NCBI GenBank assembly: GCA_035388585.1
Contig: DAOOQE010000001.1
Span: forward strand, 1 to 64,000
Source: CAG-492 sp035388585
Lineage (GTDB): Bacteria > Bacillota > Clostridia > TANB77 > CAG-508
DNA: 64,000 nucleotides
Direction of reading: 5' to 3'
Shown here: positions 43,330 through 52,304 of the stretch, in pieces
How the letters are laid out: every line of letters begins with the position of its first letter
How positions within the stretch are numbered: the first letter of the stretch is position 1
Notes under the pieces: model-generated
Database searches by the model: none
The model's input: the letters and a program-made list of their open reading frames with translations, nothing else
What the model was told of the DNA's origin: nothing
Program-made: the position numbers and the translations under genes

Positions 43330-44154
43330 TTGAATATAGTCGTACTAAGTGGCAAGGGAGGAACAGGAAAAACTCTTGCCTCAACTAATCTAGCTAAATA
43401 TATGAATGCAAATTATATTGATGGAGATGTTGAAGAGCCAAATGGATTTATTTTTTTAAAACCAATTATTAAAGAAATGATTGAAGTTATAGTGAAAATA
43501 CCTTCTATTGATAAAGATAAATGTAAAAAATGTTTTAAATGTGCAGAGTTCTGCAGGTTTAATGCTTTAGCCAAGACAAATGATAAAGTATTAGTTTTTG
43601 ACAAGTTATGTCATAGCTGCGAAGGTTGCAAAATTGTTTGTGAATTTGGTGCAATTGAATATATAGATAAAAAGGTTGGCATTATAGAAAAAGGAAAAAG
43701 TAATGATATTAAATGTTCTAGAGGTTTACTAAACATAGGGGAACCTATGGCTGTACCAGTTATAAAAGAATTATTAAAAAATCTAGATGAAGAAATAAAT
43801 ATAATTGACTCTTCTCCAGGAACATCATGTAATGTTGTAAATATTCTAGAACATGCAGATATTGCAATTTTAGTAACTGAACCTACAAATTTTGGACTTC
43901 ATGATTTAGATAGAGCAGTAAAATTAATAAGAAAATTCAACATACCTTTTGGAGTAGTTATAAACAGAGTTACTGAAAAAGAAAATATAATATCAAAATA
44001 TTGTATTGAAAATAAAATAGAAATACTGATGCAAATTGATTATGATAGAGAGATTGCTATAATGTATTCAAAAGGTGAACTTATAATTAATAAGGAAAAA
44101 TATTTAAACATATTTAAAGAATTAAGTATTAATATTAAGGAGAAATTGTTATGA
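43330..44154 (+). CDS. MinD/ParA-type ATPase with inserted ferredoxin domain (1)
   Basis: A 274-residue P-loop ATPase with the deviant Walker A SGKGGTGKT (about 7-15). A two-[4Fe-4S] ferredoxin insert follows (about 60-110: CKKCFKCAEFC and CHSCEGCKIVC), then the MinD motifs DSSPGTSC (about 154) and VTEPTNFGLHDL. Such proteins are typical of anaerobes and occur in pairs with NifX-like proteins; they resemble Nbp35/Mrp carriers and are thought to handle Fe-S clusters, which is not proven. TTG 43330 follows GAGG. Tandem with a second copy. Confidence 0.88.
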   Translation: MNIVVLSGKGGTGKTLASTNLAKYMNANYIDGDVEEPNGFIFLKPIIKEMIEVIVKIPSIDKDKCKKCFKCAEFCRFNALAKTNDKVLVFDKLCHSCEGCKIVCEFGAIEYIDKKVGIIEKGKSNDIKCSRGLLNIGEPMAVPVIKELLKNLDEEINIIDSSPGTSCNVVNILEHADIAILVTEPTNFGLHDLDRAVKLIRKFNIPFGVVINRVTEKENIISKYCIENKIEILMQIDYDREIAIMYSKGELIINKEKYLNIFKELSINIKEKLL

Positions 44155-45008
44155 AAATATCAGTACTAAGTGGTAAAGGCGGAACTGGAAAAACAACAAT
44201 TGCTGTTGGAATTGCAAATACTATAGAAGGTAGTATAAAAACTGATTGTGACGTAGATGCAGCTAATATGCATCTATTTTATAAAGGAGAACAAATAAAT
44301 TCAGAAGAGTTTTATTCTGGGGAAAAAGCATATATAGATATAGATAAATGTATTAAATGTGGCATATGTGAAGAAAATTGTAAGTTTAATGCTATTAAAA
44401 ATAATAAAATAGACCTTTTAAAATGTGAAGGTTGTGGTGTATGCAGTTTAGTATGTAAAAGTAATGCAATAATATTATCAAAGAATAAAGTAGCAAATAT
44501 TTTTGAATATAAATTGGAAGATGGATATTTAATAAAAGCAGATATGGAAATAGGAGCTGATGGTTCTGGTAGATTAATTACTAAACTAAGAGAGAATACT
44601 AAAAAATATGGTGATATTAATATAATAGATGGTTCTCCTGGAATTGGTTGCTCAGTTATTGCATCAGTTACAGGTATTGACATTGCTTTAATAGTTACAG
44701 AACCTACTTTATCCGGACTAGATGACTTGAAAAGAATATTAGAATTAACTAAAACTTTTAATGTATTATCACTTGTATGTATTAATAAATATGATATAAA
44801 CCTTGATATGTCACAAAAAATTGAAAAATATTGTATTGAGAATAACATCCAAGTTATAAGCAAAATACCTTATGATAACTTCGTTTTAAAATCTATAAAT
44901 GAACTTAAGCCTATAACTTTATATAAAGATAGTGAAGCAGGTAAAAAAGTAAAAGAGATTAGCGAAAAAATATTAGGTATATATCAAGATATAAAAACTA
45001 AAAAATAA
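44151..45008 (+). CDS. MinD/ParA-type ATPase with inserted ferredoxin domain (2)
   Basis: A 285-residue paralogue of the previous gene, overlapping it by 4 nt (ATGA). Walker A is SGKGGTGKTT (about 5-14), the ferredoxin insert has CIKCGICEENC and CEGCGVCSLVC (about 63-105), followed by DGSPGIGC (about 161) and VTEPTLSGLDDL. The pair probably forms a heterodimer, since both keep intact nucleotide and cluster motifs. Location cytoplasmic. Confidence 0.88.
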   Translation: MKISVLSGKGGTGKTTIAVGIANTIEGSIKTDCDVDAANMHLFYKGEQINSEEFYSGEKAYIDIDKCIKCGICEENCKFNAIKNNKIDLLKCEGCGVCSLVCKSNAIILSKNKVANIFEYKLEDGYLIKADMEIGADGSGRLITKLRENTKKYGDINIIDGSPGIGCSVIASVTGIDIALIVTEPTLSGLDDLKRILELTKTFNVLSLVCINKYDINLDMSQKIEKYCIENNIQVISKIPYDNFVLKSINELKPITLYKDSEAGKKVKEISEKILGIYQDIKTKK

Positions 45009-45042
45009 AGATGAAAGTATTTAATGAAAGGAAATAATTAAA

Positions 45043-45393
45043 ATGAAGATAGCTATAGCAAGTAATGAAAATATGTGTTGTGAGCATTTCGGCCACTGTG
45101 AAGGATTTAAAGTTTATGAAATAGAAAATGAGAAAGTGGTGTCTGAAATGTTTTTTGAAAACCCAGGACATAAACCAGGATTTCTACCAGTATTTCTTAA
45201 GGAAAAAGGAGCTAATGTTGTAATAGCAGGTGGTATGGGAGAGATGGCACAACAAATTTTTAAAGAAAATAATATAGAAGTAATAGTTGGTGTAAGTGGA
45301 AATTTAGAACAAATAGTAAAAGAATATATTGCTAAAAATCTAAAATCAACAGGTGCAGTATGTGATAAACATGAAAATGAAGGAAATTGCTAG
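45043..45393 (+). CDS. NifX/NifB-type protein with Cys-rich tail
   Basis: A 116-residue second NifX-fold protein of the operon: IAIASNENMCCEHFGHCEGF, PGFLPVFLKEKGANVVIAGG and GEMAQQIF. Unlike the copy at 42977 it has CC..HFGHC near the N-terminus and a C-terminal CDKHENEGNC, both possible metal ligands. ATG 45043 follows AAAGGAAATAATTAAA. Its 3' end is echoed in 23-bp units, then a terminator ends the operon. Confidence 0.85.
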   Translation: MKIAIASNENMCCEHFGHCEGFKVYEIENEKVVSEMFFENPGHKPGFLPVFLKEKGANVVIAGGMGEMAQQIFKENNIEVIVGVSGNLEQIVKEYIAKNLKSTGAVCDKHENEGNC

Positions 45394-45452
45394 GAATAAT
45401 TTAAGGACATTGCGAGGAATAATTTAAGGACATCGCCAAGAATAATTTAATG
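45386..45452. repeat. 23-bp echo of the NifX-like gene 3' end
   Basis: ATTGCTAGGAATAATTTAAG units at 45386 (holding the stop codon), 45409 and 45432, period 23. Confidence 0.85.
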
Positions 45453-45483
45453 AATATAAAAATCATTCTATAAAATGAATATA

Positions 45484-45519
45484 AAAATCATTCTATAAAT
45501 TGTGTAGAATGATTTTTTT
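45484..45519 (+). terminator. Intrinsic terminator of the MinD/NifX operon
   Basis: AAAATCATTCTA / TAGAATGATTTT (45484-45495 / 45505-45516), then TTT. Confidence 0.85.
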
Positions 45520-45650
45520 GTTTATTATAGGCAAAATCTTATGGAAAAGATGATATAGTAAATGCTCCAAAAATTGTGTAGAATGTTTTTTTGTTTATTA
45601 TAGGCAAAATCTTATGGAAAAGATGATGTAGTAAATGCTCCAATTCCAGG
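45505..45650. repeat. 72-bp direct repeat
   Basis: TTGTTTATTATAGGCAAAAT occurs at 45519 and 45591. The unit includes the right arm of the terminator and part of the biotinyl-like remnant. Confidence 0.8.
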
Positions 45651-45666
45651 AAAAATAATAGTATAA
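45604..45666 (+). pseudogene. Possible remnant of a biotinyl-domain protein
   Basis: The frame AKSYGKDDVVNAPIPGKIIV-stop resembles the start of biotinyl/lipoyl attachment domains (..VxAPMPGxI..) but ends at once. A damaged copy lies 72 nt upstream. Short, so tentative. Confidence 0.3.
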
Positions 45667-45773
45667 TAGAAAGTTCATTTGTATAGTAATTGATTATAAT
45701 TTTTTAATTTGTTATAATGAAAAAAACTAAGTAACAAAATTAAATTGAATTTAAAAGGAGATTATAAATTCAT

Positions 45774-46436
45774 ATGATGAATAAGAAAAAAACTCAAATC
45801 CTTATACTTTTTGTAATTGTATTTTACAGTTTATGGGCATGCTTTGAGCTTGTTGGAAAAAGCATTCTTTACACTGTTATTTCAAGTGACTCAATAGCTC
45901 AATTTATAGAAAACGGAATAATTAAAAACCTTATTTGGACATTACCTGCAATAATTCTTGTTAAAATATTTGACAAAAGCATGTACATACAATTAAAAGA
46001 AATGTTTCACATAAAAACTAAATATCTAAAATATTTGCCGATTTTTATAATTTTTACTATTTGTATATTAGGACCCGTGTTACTAAAAAAAGGACATATA
46101 AATTTATCAGATAATTTTAATTTAGGTAAAATAATTATTGTTTTATTTGTTGGTTTAACAGAAGAAATGGTATTTCGTGGGTGGCTTCTTAATGCCACAA
46201 TTCGTGAGGATAAGAAATGGAAATACATAATTATTAATGCTTTTATGTTTCTTGCAATTCATTTTCCAATATGGATATATAACGGGGTGTTAATAAAAAC
46301 TTTTACAGGTTTTGGATTTTTATGTGTATTGATTCTAAGCATTATTTTTAGCTGGTCATTTGTAAAAAGCAGGAATATTCTTATTCCGATTTTCCTTCAT
46401 ATGTATTGGGATTTGTTGATATTTATGTTTGTTTAA
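45774..46436 (+). CDS. CPBP-family intramembrane protease
   Basis: A 220-residue protein with about 6-7 TM helices. The CPBP (CAAX protease / bacteriocin-immunity type, Abi) motifs are EEMVFRGWL (about 129), FMFLAIHFPIW (about 155) and HMYWD near the C-terminus, supplying the glutamate, histidine and Asp/His residues of the intramembrane active site. Bacterial members process peptides or give immunity to bacteriocins; no bacteriocin gene is visible here. ATG 45774 (or 45777) lies 13 nt after AAGGAG, a long spacing. Confidence 0.85.
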   Translation: MMNKKKTQILILFVIVFYSLWACFELVGKSILYTVISSDSIAQFIENGIIKNLIWTLPAIILVKIFDKSMYIQLKEMFHIKTKYLKYLPIFIIFTICILGPVLLKKGHINLSDNFNLGKIIIVLFVGLTEEMVFRGWLLNATIREDKKWKYIIINAFMFLAIHFPIWIYNGVLIKTFTGFGFLCVLILSIIFSWSFVKSRNILIPIFLHMYWDLLIFMFV

Positions 46437-46453
46437 GAAATTTTTTATACAGG

Positions 46454-46487
46454 CACTCTATAATTATAAGTTATAGGGTGTTTTTTT
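46454..46487 (+). terminator. Intrinsic terminator
   Basis: CACTCTATAA (46454-46463) / TTATAGGGTG (46471-46480), one G-U, then TTTTTTT. The gap to 46780 contains two degenerate copies of ATGCCAAAAATATTTTATAAT and no gene. Confidence 0.8.
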
Positions 46488-46780
46488 ATGTAATTGTTCT
46501 AGATACTTACTATCAAAATTTATAAAAAAGATTGAAGATTAAAGTATTATTAAATCATGCAATCTAGAATTTGTAGTATATCAATAACATTTTTAAACTA
46601 TATAATATATTGTAAAATAAAAAAATGTTGAAGCATAGTTATATGCCAAAAATATTTTATAATTGACGATAGAATTAAAACTTTAATGATATTGTAAAAC
46701 AAAAAAATAATTTTGGATTATAGATATGCCAAAATTATTTTATAATTAATGTTATAATTAAAATCATAATGATAATGTTT

Positions 46781-46847
46781 AGAATTATATGGTTTGAAAA
46801 TGTTAAGAATTATATGGTTTGAATATGTTAAGAATTATATGGTTTGA
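46781..46847. repeat. 25-bp echo of the HD gene 3' end
   Basis: AGAATTATATGGTTTGA at 46781, 46806 and 46831 (period 25). The last copy encodes the minus-strand C-terminus FKPYNS; the others lie beyond its stop. Confidence 0.9.
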
Positions 46848-47895
46848 AATCGAAGTCAAATCCCGTATAAGTTGAATTCTTTATATTCAAATAATTATCT
46901 ATGTTTTCTTTTGCTTTTTCTGATAATATATTAATTCTAAAAACCCCCTTATCAGTTTTGGTTAGTGGAACAATATATCTTCTTTTTCCTTTAACACTAA
47001 TACAGTATTTTTCTGTAACTGGAATTTCACTTCCAAAAACTGAAGTTGCATTTTGAAATTTAATGAAGTTTTCACTTATATATTTATCTTCACAATTTAT
47101 TATTTTATCTACTACCTCTTTCTCAGATAAATTATATAAATCATCTATTGTTAAATAACCTTTAACATTCATCGACTTAACTATATCGGCTAAAAATTGC
47201 ATTGCTGTTCTATCTTTATCGCTTATCCATTCTGGCCATAATTTCGAAATGATATTTATATATTTTTCGCAAATATCAATATTATTAAACCCTAATTCTT
47301 CAATTCCGTTATCATTTTTTAAGACACTTACATTATTATATATTTCTTTTATAATATCAAGTTCCCAAACTCTGTGAAATATAAGTCCACTTGAAAAAGT
47401 ATATTCAAATCTATCAGCACTTAATTGTGGTGTATCGTTATCAGCAATAGGATAAATGTGATAATCTGACACTTCTTCAACCTTAATTCCATCTCTATTT
47501 AGAAGTTTCGTTATTTGTTTTGAATTTCGTATTATTTGTTCTGTTCTTTCTTCTGTTGACTCTTGATGTTCTGAGTCTCCATTCATAAAATCTATACAAT
47601 GCTTAAAAGTTGGTGATGCTATATCGTGAAATAATCCTGCTAATGTTTGTTTTTTATCTTTTGTAAAATGCCATACAATTAAGGCTACTCCAACACTATG
47701 GTCTAAATTTGAATACCAATATCTAATGTTAAAGACCTTTGAATAATCCGCTCCACAACTCAAACTTATTCCGTCTATTCTTTGCATCTCAGGTGTTTCA
47801 ATATACTCTAATAACCAATCAGGAAATTCTGGGGACAATATATTAAAATACTCTCTTATTTCTTTGTTCAATTTCTCTAAATATTTATTGCTCAT
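46828..47895 (-). CDS. HD-domain phosphohydrolase
   Basis: A 355-residue cytoplasmic protein, the only - strand gene in the window. HD-superfamily metal ligands are visible: His66 (NLDHSVGVALIVWH), His90-Asp91 (GLFHDIASPTFKH), and a later Asp about 157 in the region DNDTPQLSADRFEY. The layout resembles dGTPase/YfbR-like nucleotidohydrolases, though substrate cannot be assigned. The SD AAGGAGG (reading the - strand) lies 10 nt before the ATG at 47895. It is divergent from hsdM, with 212 nt between. HD nucleotidases near restriction genes can be part of phage defence by dNTP depletion, but this is speculative. Confidence 0.8.
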   Translation of the reverse strand: MSNKYLEKLNKEIREYFNILSPEFPDWLLEYIETPEMQRIDGISLSCGADYSKVFNIRYWYSNLDHSVGVALIVWHFTKDKKQTLAGLFHDIASPTFKHCIDFMNGDSEHQESTEERTEQIIRNSKQITKLLNRDGIKVEEVSDYHIYPIADNDTPQLSADRFEYTFSSGLIFHRVWELDIIKEIYNNVSVLKNDNGIEELGFNNIDICEKYINIISKLWPEWISDKDRTAMQFLADIVKSMNVKGYLTIDDLYNLSEKEVVDKIINCEDKYISENFIKFQNATSVFGSEIPVTEKYCISVKGKRRYIVPLTKTDKGVFRINILSEKAKENIDNYLNIKNSTYTGFDFDFKPYNS

Positions 47896-48107
47896 GTAAC
47901 ATGCCTCCTTGGATTTTAATTATATCATATTTTGTCAAAAAATAGATAGTGTTTTTAAAAGTAAGTTTTGTTGTTTGTAATAATACATTGATTGTAACAA
48001 TTGTGAAGTAAAAAAGTAAAAAAATTCTGCTTATAGTTTGCTTTTTAATGATAAAAAAAGTATAATAATATATGTAGAAATATATACAATTTTGTAGGAG
48101 GATAACA

Positions 48108-49628
48108 ATGGCAAAAACAAACAATAATACAACACTAGGATATGAAGATAAATTGTGGCTTGCAGCAGATAAGTTAAGAGGGAGTATGGACTCATCGGAA
48201 TATAAACATGTGGCTTTGGGACTTATATTCTTAAAATATGTATCTGATGCATTCGAAGAAAAATATAATGAACTTTTAGATGAAGAGTTGGCTGATCCAG
48301 AAGATCAAGATGAATATACATCCGAAAATGTTTTCTGGGTACCTAAAATAGCTAGATGGAACGAAATAAAAAAATTTGCAAATTCGGCTGAAATCGGTAA
48401 AATAATAGATTTAGCTATGGAGGCAATAGAAAAAGAAAACCCTTCTTTAAAAGGAGTACTTAATAAAAATTATTCGAGACCCGAACTGGATAAAACAAGA
48501 TTAGGTGAACTTGTAACACTATTTTCTAATTTAGAAGTAGGAACAGACAAGGCAAAAGAAATGGATATGCTAGGTAGAGTATACGAATATTTCTTAAGTA
48601 AATTTGCTTCATCAGAAGGGAAAGGTGGAGGAGAATTTTATACTCCTGCTTGTATAGTTAGAACATTAGTAGAAATGATAGAGCCATATAATGGGAGAGT
48701 ATATGATCCAGCTTGTGGTTCAGGTGGAATGTTTGTACAATCTGCTAAATTTATAAAAGAACATCAAGGAAATATTCAAAATGTTTCAATATATGGTCAA
48801 GAATTTAATCCTGTAACCTGGAAATTAGCTAAAATGAATTTAGCTATAAGAGGAATAGACAGCAATTTAGGGACACATAACGCTGATACATTTCATAATG
48901 ATTTACACAAAACTTTAAAAGCAGATTATGTACTAGCTAATCCACCATTTAATGTATCTGATTGGGGTGGTGATAAACTACAAGATGATATACGTTGGTC
49001 TTACGGAATACCACCAACAGGAAACGCAAATTACGCTTGGTTACAACATATGTTATTTCACTTATCACCTGAAAACGGAGTAGCAGGAACAGTCCTTGCT
49101 AATGGTTCACTTTCGAGTGATACATCAAATGAAGGAACAATAAGAAGAAATATGATAGAAAAAGATGTAGTAGAATGTATAGTAGCAATGCCATCTCAAT
49201 TATTCTATGCAACAGGAATACCATGTTGTTTATGGATAATGAGAAAGAAAAAAACAGAAGAAACAAAAAATAAGATACTATTTATAGATGCAAGAAATCT
49301 AGGATATATGGTAGATAGAAAAGTAAGAGATTTATCTGAAGAAGATATAAAAAAAATAGCTGATACTTATCATAATTGGAGAAAAAACGAAAATTATGAA
49401 GATATATTGGGATTTTGTAAATCAGCTACTAAACAAGAAGTGCAAGAAAATAATAGTGTACTAACACCTGGAAGATATGTAGGAACAGAAGAAATTGAAG
49501 ATGACGGAATATCTTTTGAAGAAAAAATAACGGCTCTTGCAACTGAATTGAAGAGGCAATTTGAAGAATCTAGAGAGTTAGAAGAAAAAATAAAAGAGGT
49601 ATTAGATGGTATTGGATATGGAGTATAG
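48108..49628 (+). CDS. hsdM: Type I restriction-modification methyltransferase subunit M
   Basis: A 506-residue N6-adenine methyltransferase. The N-terminal HsdM_N helical domain (about 8-150: LWLAADKLRGSMDSSEYKHV) is followed by EFYTP, SAM motif I DPACGSGGMF (from Asp200) and catalytic motif IV NPPF (278-281). It modifies the host's recognition sites as M2S. ATG 48108 follows GTAGGAGGATAACA. It overlaps hsdS by 23 nt. Confidence 0.97.
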   Translation: MAKTNNNTTLGYEDKLWLAADKLRGSMDSSEYKHVALGLIFLKYVSDAFEEKYNELLDEELADPEDQDEYTSENVFWVPKIARWNEIKKFANSAEIGKIIDLAMEAIEKENPSLKGVLNKNYSRPELDKTRLGELVTLFSNLEVGTDKAKEMDMLGRVYEYFLSKFASSEGKGGGEFYTPACIVRTLVEMIEPYNGRVYDPACGSGGMFVQSAKFIKEHQGNIQNVSIYGQEFNPVTWKLAKMNLAIRGIDSNLGTHNADTFHNDLHKTLKADYVLANPPFNVSDWGGDKLQDDIRWSYGIPPTGNANYAWLQHMLFHLSPENGVAGTVLANGSLSSDTSNEGTIRRNMIEKDVVECIVAMPSQLFYATGIPCCLWIMRKKKTEETKNKILFIDARNLGYMVDRKVRDLSEEDIKKIADTYHNWRKNENYEDILGFCKSATKQEVQENNSVLTPGRYVGTEEIEDDGISFEEKITALATELKRQFEESRELEEKIKEVLDGIGYGV

Positions 49629-50760
49629 AGAATATAAAATAGGTGAATTGTGTTCAATTGTAACAGATTATGTTTCAAATGGAAGTTTTAAATCTTTAGC
49701 TGATAATGTTAAATATTTAGATTCAGGATATGCAAGAGTGATACGCTTAGTTGACTATAATAGCAATTACAAAATAAAAGATTCAATTTGGGTTTCTGAA
49801 CAAGCTTATATGTTTTTAAAAAAGTCAAAGCTTTCAGGTGGAGAAGTTATTTTAACTAATGTAGGTGCAAATTTAGGCACTGTATTTATAGTTCCTAAAG
49901 TTAATTATCCAATTACGTTGGGACCAAATTCTGTAATGTTAAAATCTAAAGAAAATGATATGTATTTATATTATTGGCTTATTTCAAATGAAGGACAGGC
50001 AAAAATTAAATCCATTATTTCAGGAAGTGCAATGCCTAAATTTAACAAAACAGATCTTAAAGAAATAACAATTAAAATTCCTTCGTTGGAGTCTCAAAAT
50101 AAAATAGTAAACATTTTAACTTCTATTGATTCAAAAATAGAATTAAATAATAAGATAAGTGATAATTTGCAAAAGCTAGGAGGAGTATTAATTAAGCAAG
50201 AAATTGATAAATCTGATAATTCAATTATATTTAAAGATATAATTAAATTTGTTAAAGGTAAAAAACCAAATAATGTTTCCAAAACAAAAGAATTTGGATA
50301 TTTAGACTACTTAACCATAGCAAATTTAAAGAATCAAGAGAAAATATATGCTGATGTAGAGAAGGCTGTTTTAACCAAAAATGATATTCTTATGGTTATG
50401 GATGGCGCTAGTAGTGGAGATATTTATTATAGTAATTATGGAATAGTAGGCTCCACATTATCTAAAATTGAAATTACAGATAATAAATATGATCCTGGTA
50501 AAATATACTTTATGTTAAACTATTATAGAAAACAAATAAAATCTAAAAACACTGGTTCTGCAATACCGCATACTGATAAGGAATATATATATAAATTACA
50601 AATTTCTGATATTGATGAAATTAAAAAAAGTACTTATCAAAATATTCTAGATTGTATATTAGATATAAATAATCAGAGCAGTAATTTAATAAATTTAAGA
50701 GACACATTATTACCAAAATTAATGAATGGTGAAATAAATTTAGATAAAATTAAAATATAG
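49606..50760 (+). CDS. hsdS: Type I restriction-modification specificity subunit S
   Basis: A 384-residue HsdS with two target-recognition domains. TRD1 is about 5-155, followed by the conserved helix SLESQNKIVNILTSIDSKIE. TRD2 is about 200-345, with the second helical spacer ending LRDTLLPKLMNGEINLDKI. It determines the bipartite recognition sequence, which cannot be read from the sequence. ATG 49606 fits AAAGAGGT and lies inside hsdM. No alternative hsdS copies or inverted repeats for phase variation are seen nearby. Confidence 0.95.
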   Translation: MVLDMEYREYKIGELCSIVTDYVSNGSFKSLADNVKYLDSGYARVIRLVDYNSNYKIKDSIWVSEQAYMFLKKSKLSGGEVILTNVGANLGTVFIVPKVNYPITLGPNSVMLKSKENDMYLYYWLISNEGQAKIKSIISGSAMPKFNKTDLKEITIKIPSLESQNKIVNILTSIDSKIELNNKISDNLQKLGGVLIKQEIDKSDNSIIFKDIIKFVKGKKPNNVSKTKEFGYLDYLTIANLKNQEKIYADVEKAVLTKNDILMVMDGASSGDIYYSNYGIVGSTLSKIEITDNKYDPGKIYFMLNYYRKQIKSKNTGSAIPHTDKEYIYKLQISDIDEIKKSTYQNILDCILDINNQSSNLINLRDTLLPKLMNGEINLDKIKI

Positions 50761-50800
50761 TTTAGTTACATAAATTATGATTTATAGAAGGTGGTGTGAT

Positions 50801-51586
50801 ATGCTTGTATCAAAAAATCAAAAGGATATTATATATAAAATATTAAGCGAGCCAACAATTGAAAAATTTAAAAGTTTAGTTGAAAATCATTTAGGAGAAG
50901 CGGATTATATAGATTTTAAAGCTGAATGGCCTGAAAAAGATAAATTAGCTAAGATTATATTAGCTTTGGCTAATTATGGTGGAGGAGCTATTATTATTGG
51001 TGTAAATCAATTAAATGATAATGGATTTGATACAAAAGGCATTTTAGAATTTAAAGATAAAGTTAATATTAAAAATGAGATTTCAAAATATTTACCTAAC
51101 AACTTAGAATATGAAGTATTTGATTTCAATTTTGATGATATAGCATATGAAAAATTGAAGAATAAAAAATATCAACTTTTAATTGTTGAGAATATACCTG
51201 AGAATTTACCATATGTTTCTTTAAAGCAAGGTAAAGATATTGAAGAGTTCGTTATATATACAAGAAATGGTACAGAAAGCACAAAGGTTAACAATGAAGA
51301 ATTACAAAAAATATTAGACAGAAGGATAAAAACATATCATATAAGTGAAAAATTAACATTCAACGAACATTTAAAACAATTAAAAATATTATATGATGAA
51401 TTGAAATTTGAAAAGACTACAAATGTTTTTTCTGGACTTATGGCAAGTATTGGATTAGCTTTAAGTAGTAAAACAGTTGTTGAGAAAAGTGAACATTATC
51501 CCAAAGAAGATTATGAAGAATTTATTTCTAAATGTATAGACAGTAAAAAGAGAAGAATAAAAGTAAATTTAGATATAGATTTTTGA
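50801..51586 (+). CDS. AlbA_2 (Schlafen-type) domain protein
   Basis: A 261-residue protein with an N-terminal AlbA_2 / Schlafen-core-like domain (about 20-170): GEADYIDFKAEWPEKDKLAK, ILALANYGGGAIIIGV, and IYTRNGTESTKVN. AlbA_2 proteins are divergent, in some cases nucleases or nucleic-acid binders, and are frequent in defence islands. The C-terminal 90 residues are helical. ATG 50777 precedes the SD AAGGTGG; ATG 50801 fits. It is inserted between hsdS and hsdR. Confidence 0.8.
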   Translation: MLVSKNQKDIIYKILSEPTIEKFKSLVENHLGEADYIDFKAEWPEKDKLAKIILALANYGGGAIIIGVNQLNDNGFDTKGILEFKDKVNIKNEISKYLPNNLEYEVFDFNFDDIAYEKLKNKKYQLLIVENIPENLPYVSLKQGKDIEEFVIYTRNGTESTKVNNEELQKILDRRIKTYHISEKLTFNEHLKQLKILYDELKFEKTTNVFSGLMASIGLALSSKTVVEKSEHYPKEDYEEFISKCIDSKKRRIKVNLDIDF

Positions 51587-51626
51587 ATTAAAATCAATTA
51601 AATATAAAAGAATGGCGAGGATGAAT

Positions 51627-52286
51627 ATGGAAAGATTAATACCAGAATTTAAAGAATCATTATTTGGAAATTTTAAAGATACAGCTGAAGATTATATTGA
51701 GTTAGGTATAGATAGTGTATTAGAAGAAGGATTACTTAGTGAAGTTCCAATAGTTAAAACATTATTTTCGACTTTTAAATTTGCAAAAAACATTTATGAT
51801 AGAAATTTATTGAAAAATTTAGTTATTTTTATTAAGGAATTAAATTCTGGATCAATAGATAGTGATAAAAAAGATAAGTACAAAGAGAAATTAGATTCTA
51901 ATCAAAAATTTGCAGAAAAGGAATTAGGACGAATACTTATAATTTTAAACAACTATATAGATAATGAAAAAACAGTTTTTCTTGCTAGGTTATTTAGAGC
52001 ATATATAATTCAGCAAATAATCTGGGAGGAATTTTGTGAATATTCTGAAGTTATTAATAGATTATTTATACAAGATGTAAAAATTTTAATAGAAATAGCA
52101 AGTGCAAAATTTAAGGATACAAGTAATAGAGAAGATTTATTTAGAATAGAAAGGTTAAATTCGTTAGGAATAATAGCACTTTCTATTAAAGGAATATCAG
52201 TTTCAAGTCTTTCAGGTGCAAGGCAGGATAGTTATGTTACAATAAATAAGTTTGGGAATAAATTAATAAAAATTATTTTAGTATAA
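51627..52286 (+). CDS. Unknown helical protein inside the R-M locus
   Basis: A 219-residue protein that I cannot assign. The N-terminal segment ERLIPEFKESLFGNFKDTAE is followed by an apolar run VPIVKTLFSTFKFAKNIYDR (about 45-64) and charged helices; the end (SIKGISVSSLSGARQDSYVT) is different in character. Similar unplaced helical proteins with a central apolar segment often sit beside restriction systems. It lies 18 nt upstream of hsdR and 40 nt after the AlbA_2 gene, so all are co-transcribed. The SD GCGAGG fits ATG 51627. Confidence 0.55.
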   Translation: MERLIPEFKESLFGNFKDTAEDYIELGIDSVLEEGLLSEVPIVKTLFSTFKFAKNIYDRNLLKNLVIFIKELNSGSIDSDKKDKYKEKLDSNQKFAEKELGRILIILNNYIDNEKTVFLARLFRAYIIQQIIWEEFCEYSEVINRLFIQDVKILIEIASAKFKDTSNREDLFRIERLNSLGIIALSIKGISVSSLSGARQDSYVTINKFGNKLIKIILV

Positions 52287-52304
52287 AATTAAAGGAGTAA
52301 AACT

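Noticed and set aside
42977..45393. Nitrogen-fixation gene cluster
   Set aside because: The NifX-fold proteins and MinD-type ATPases lack nifHDK, nifE/N and a full nifB; these families are common in non-fixing anaerobes.
48108..50760. Phase-variable hsdS locus
   Set aside because: Only one hsdS is present, with no inverted partial copies or recombinase gene.
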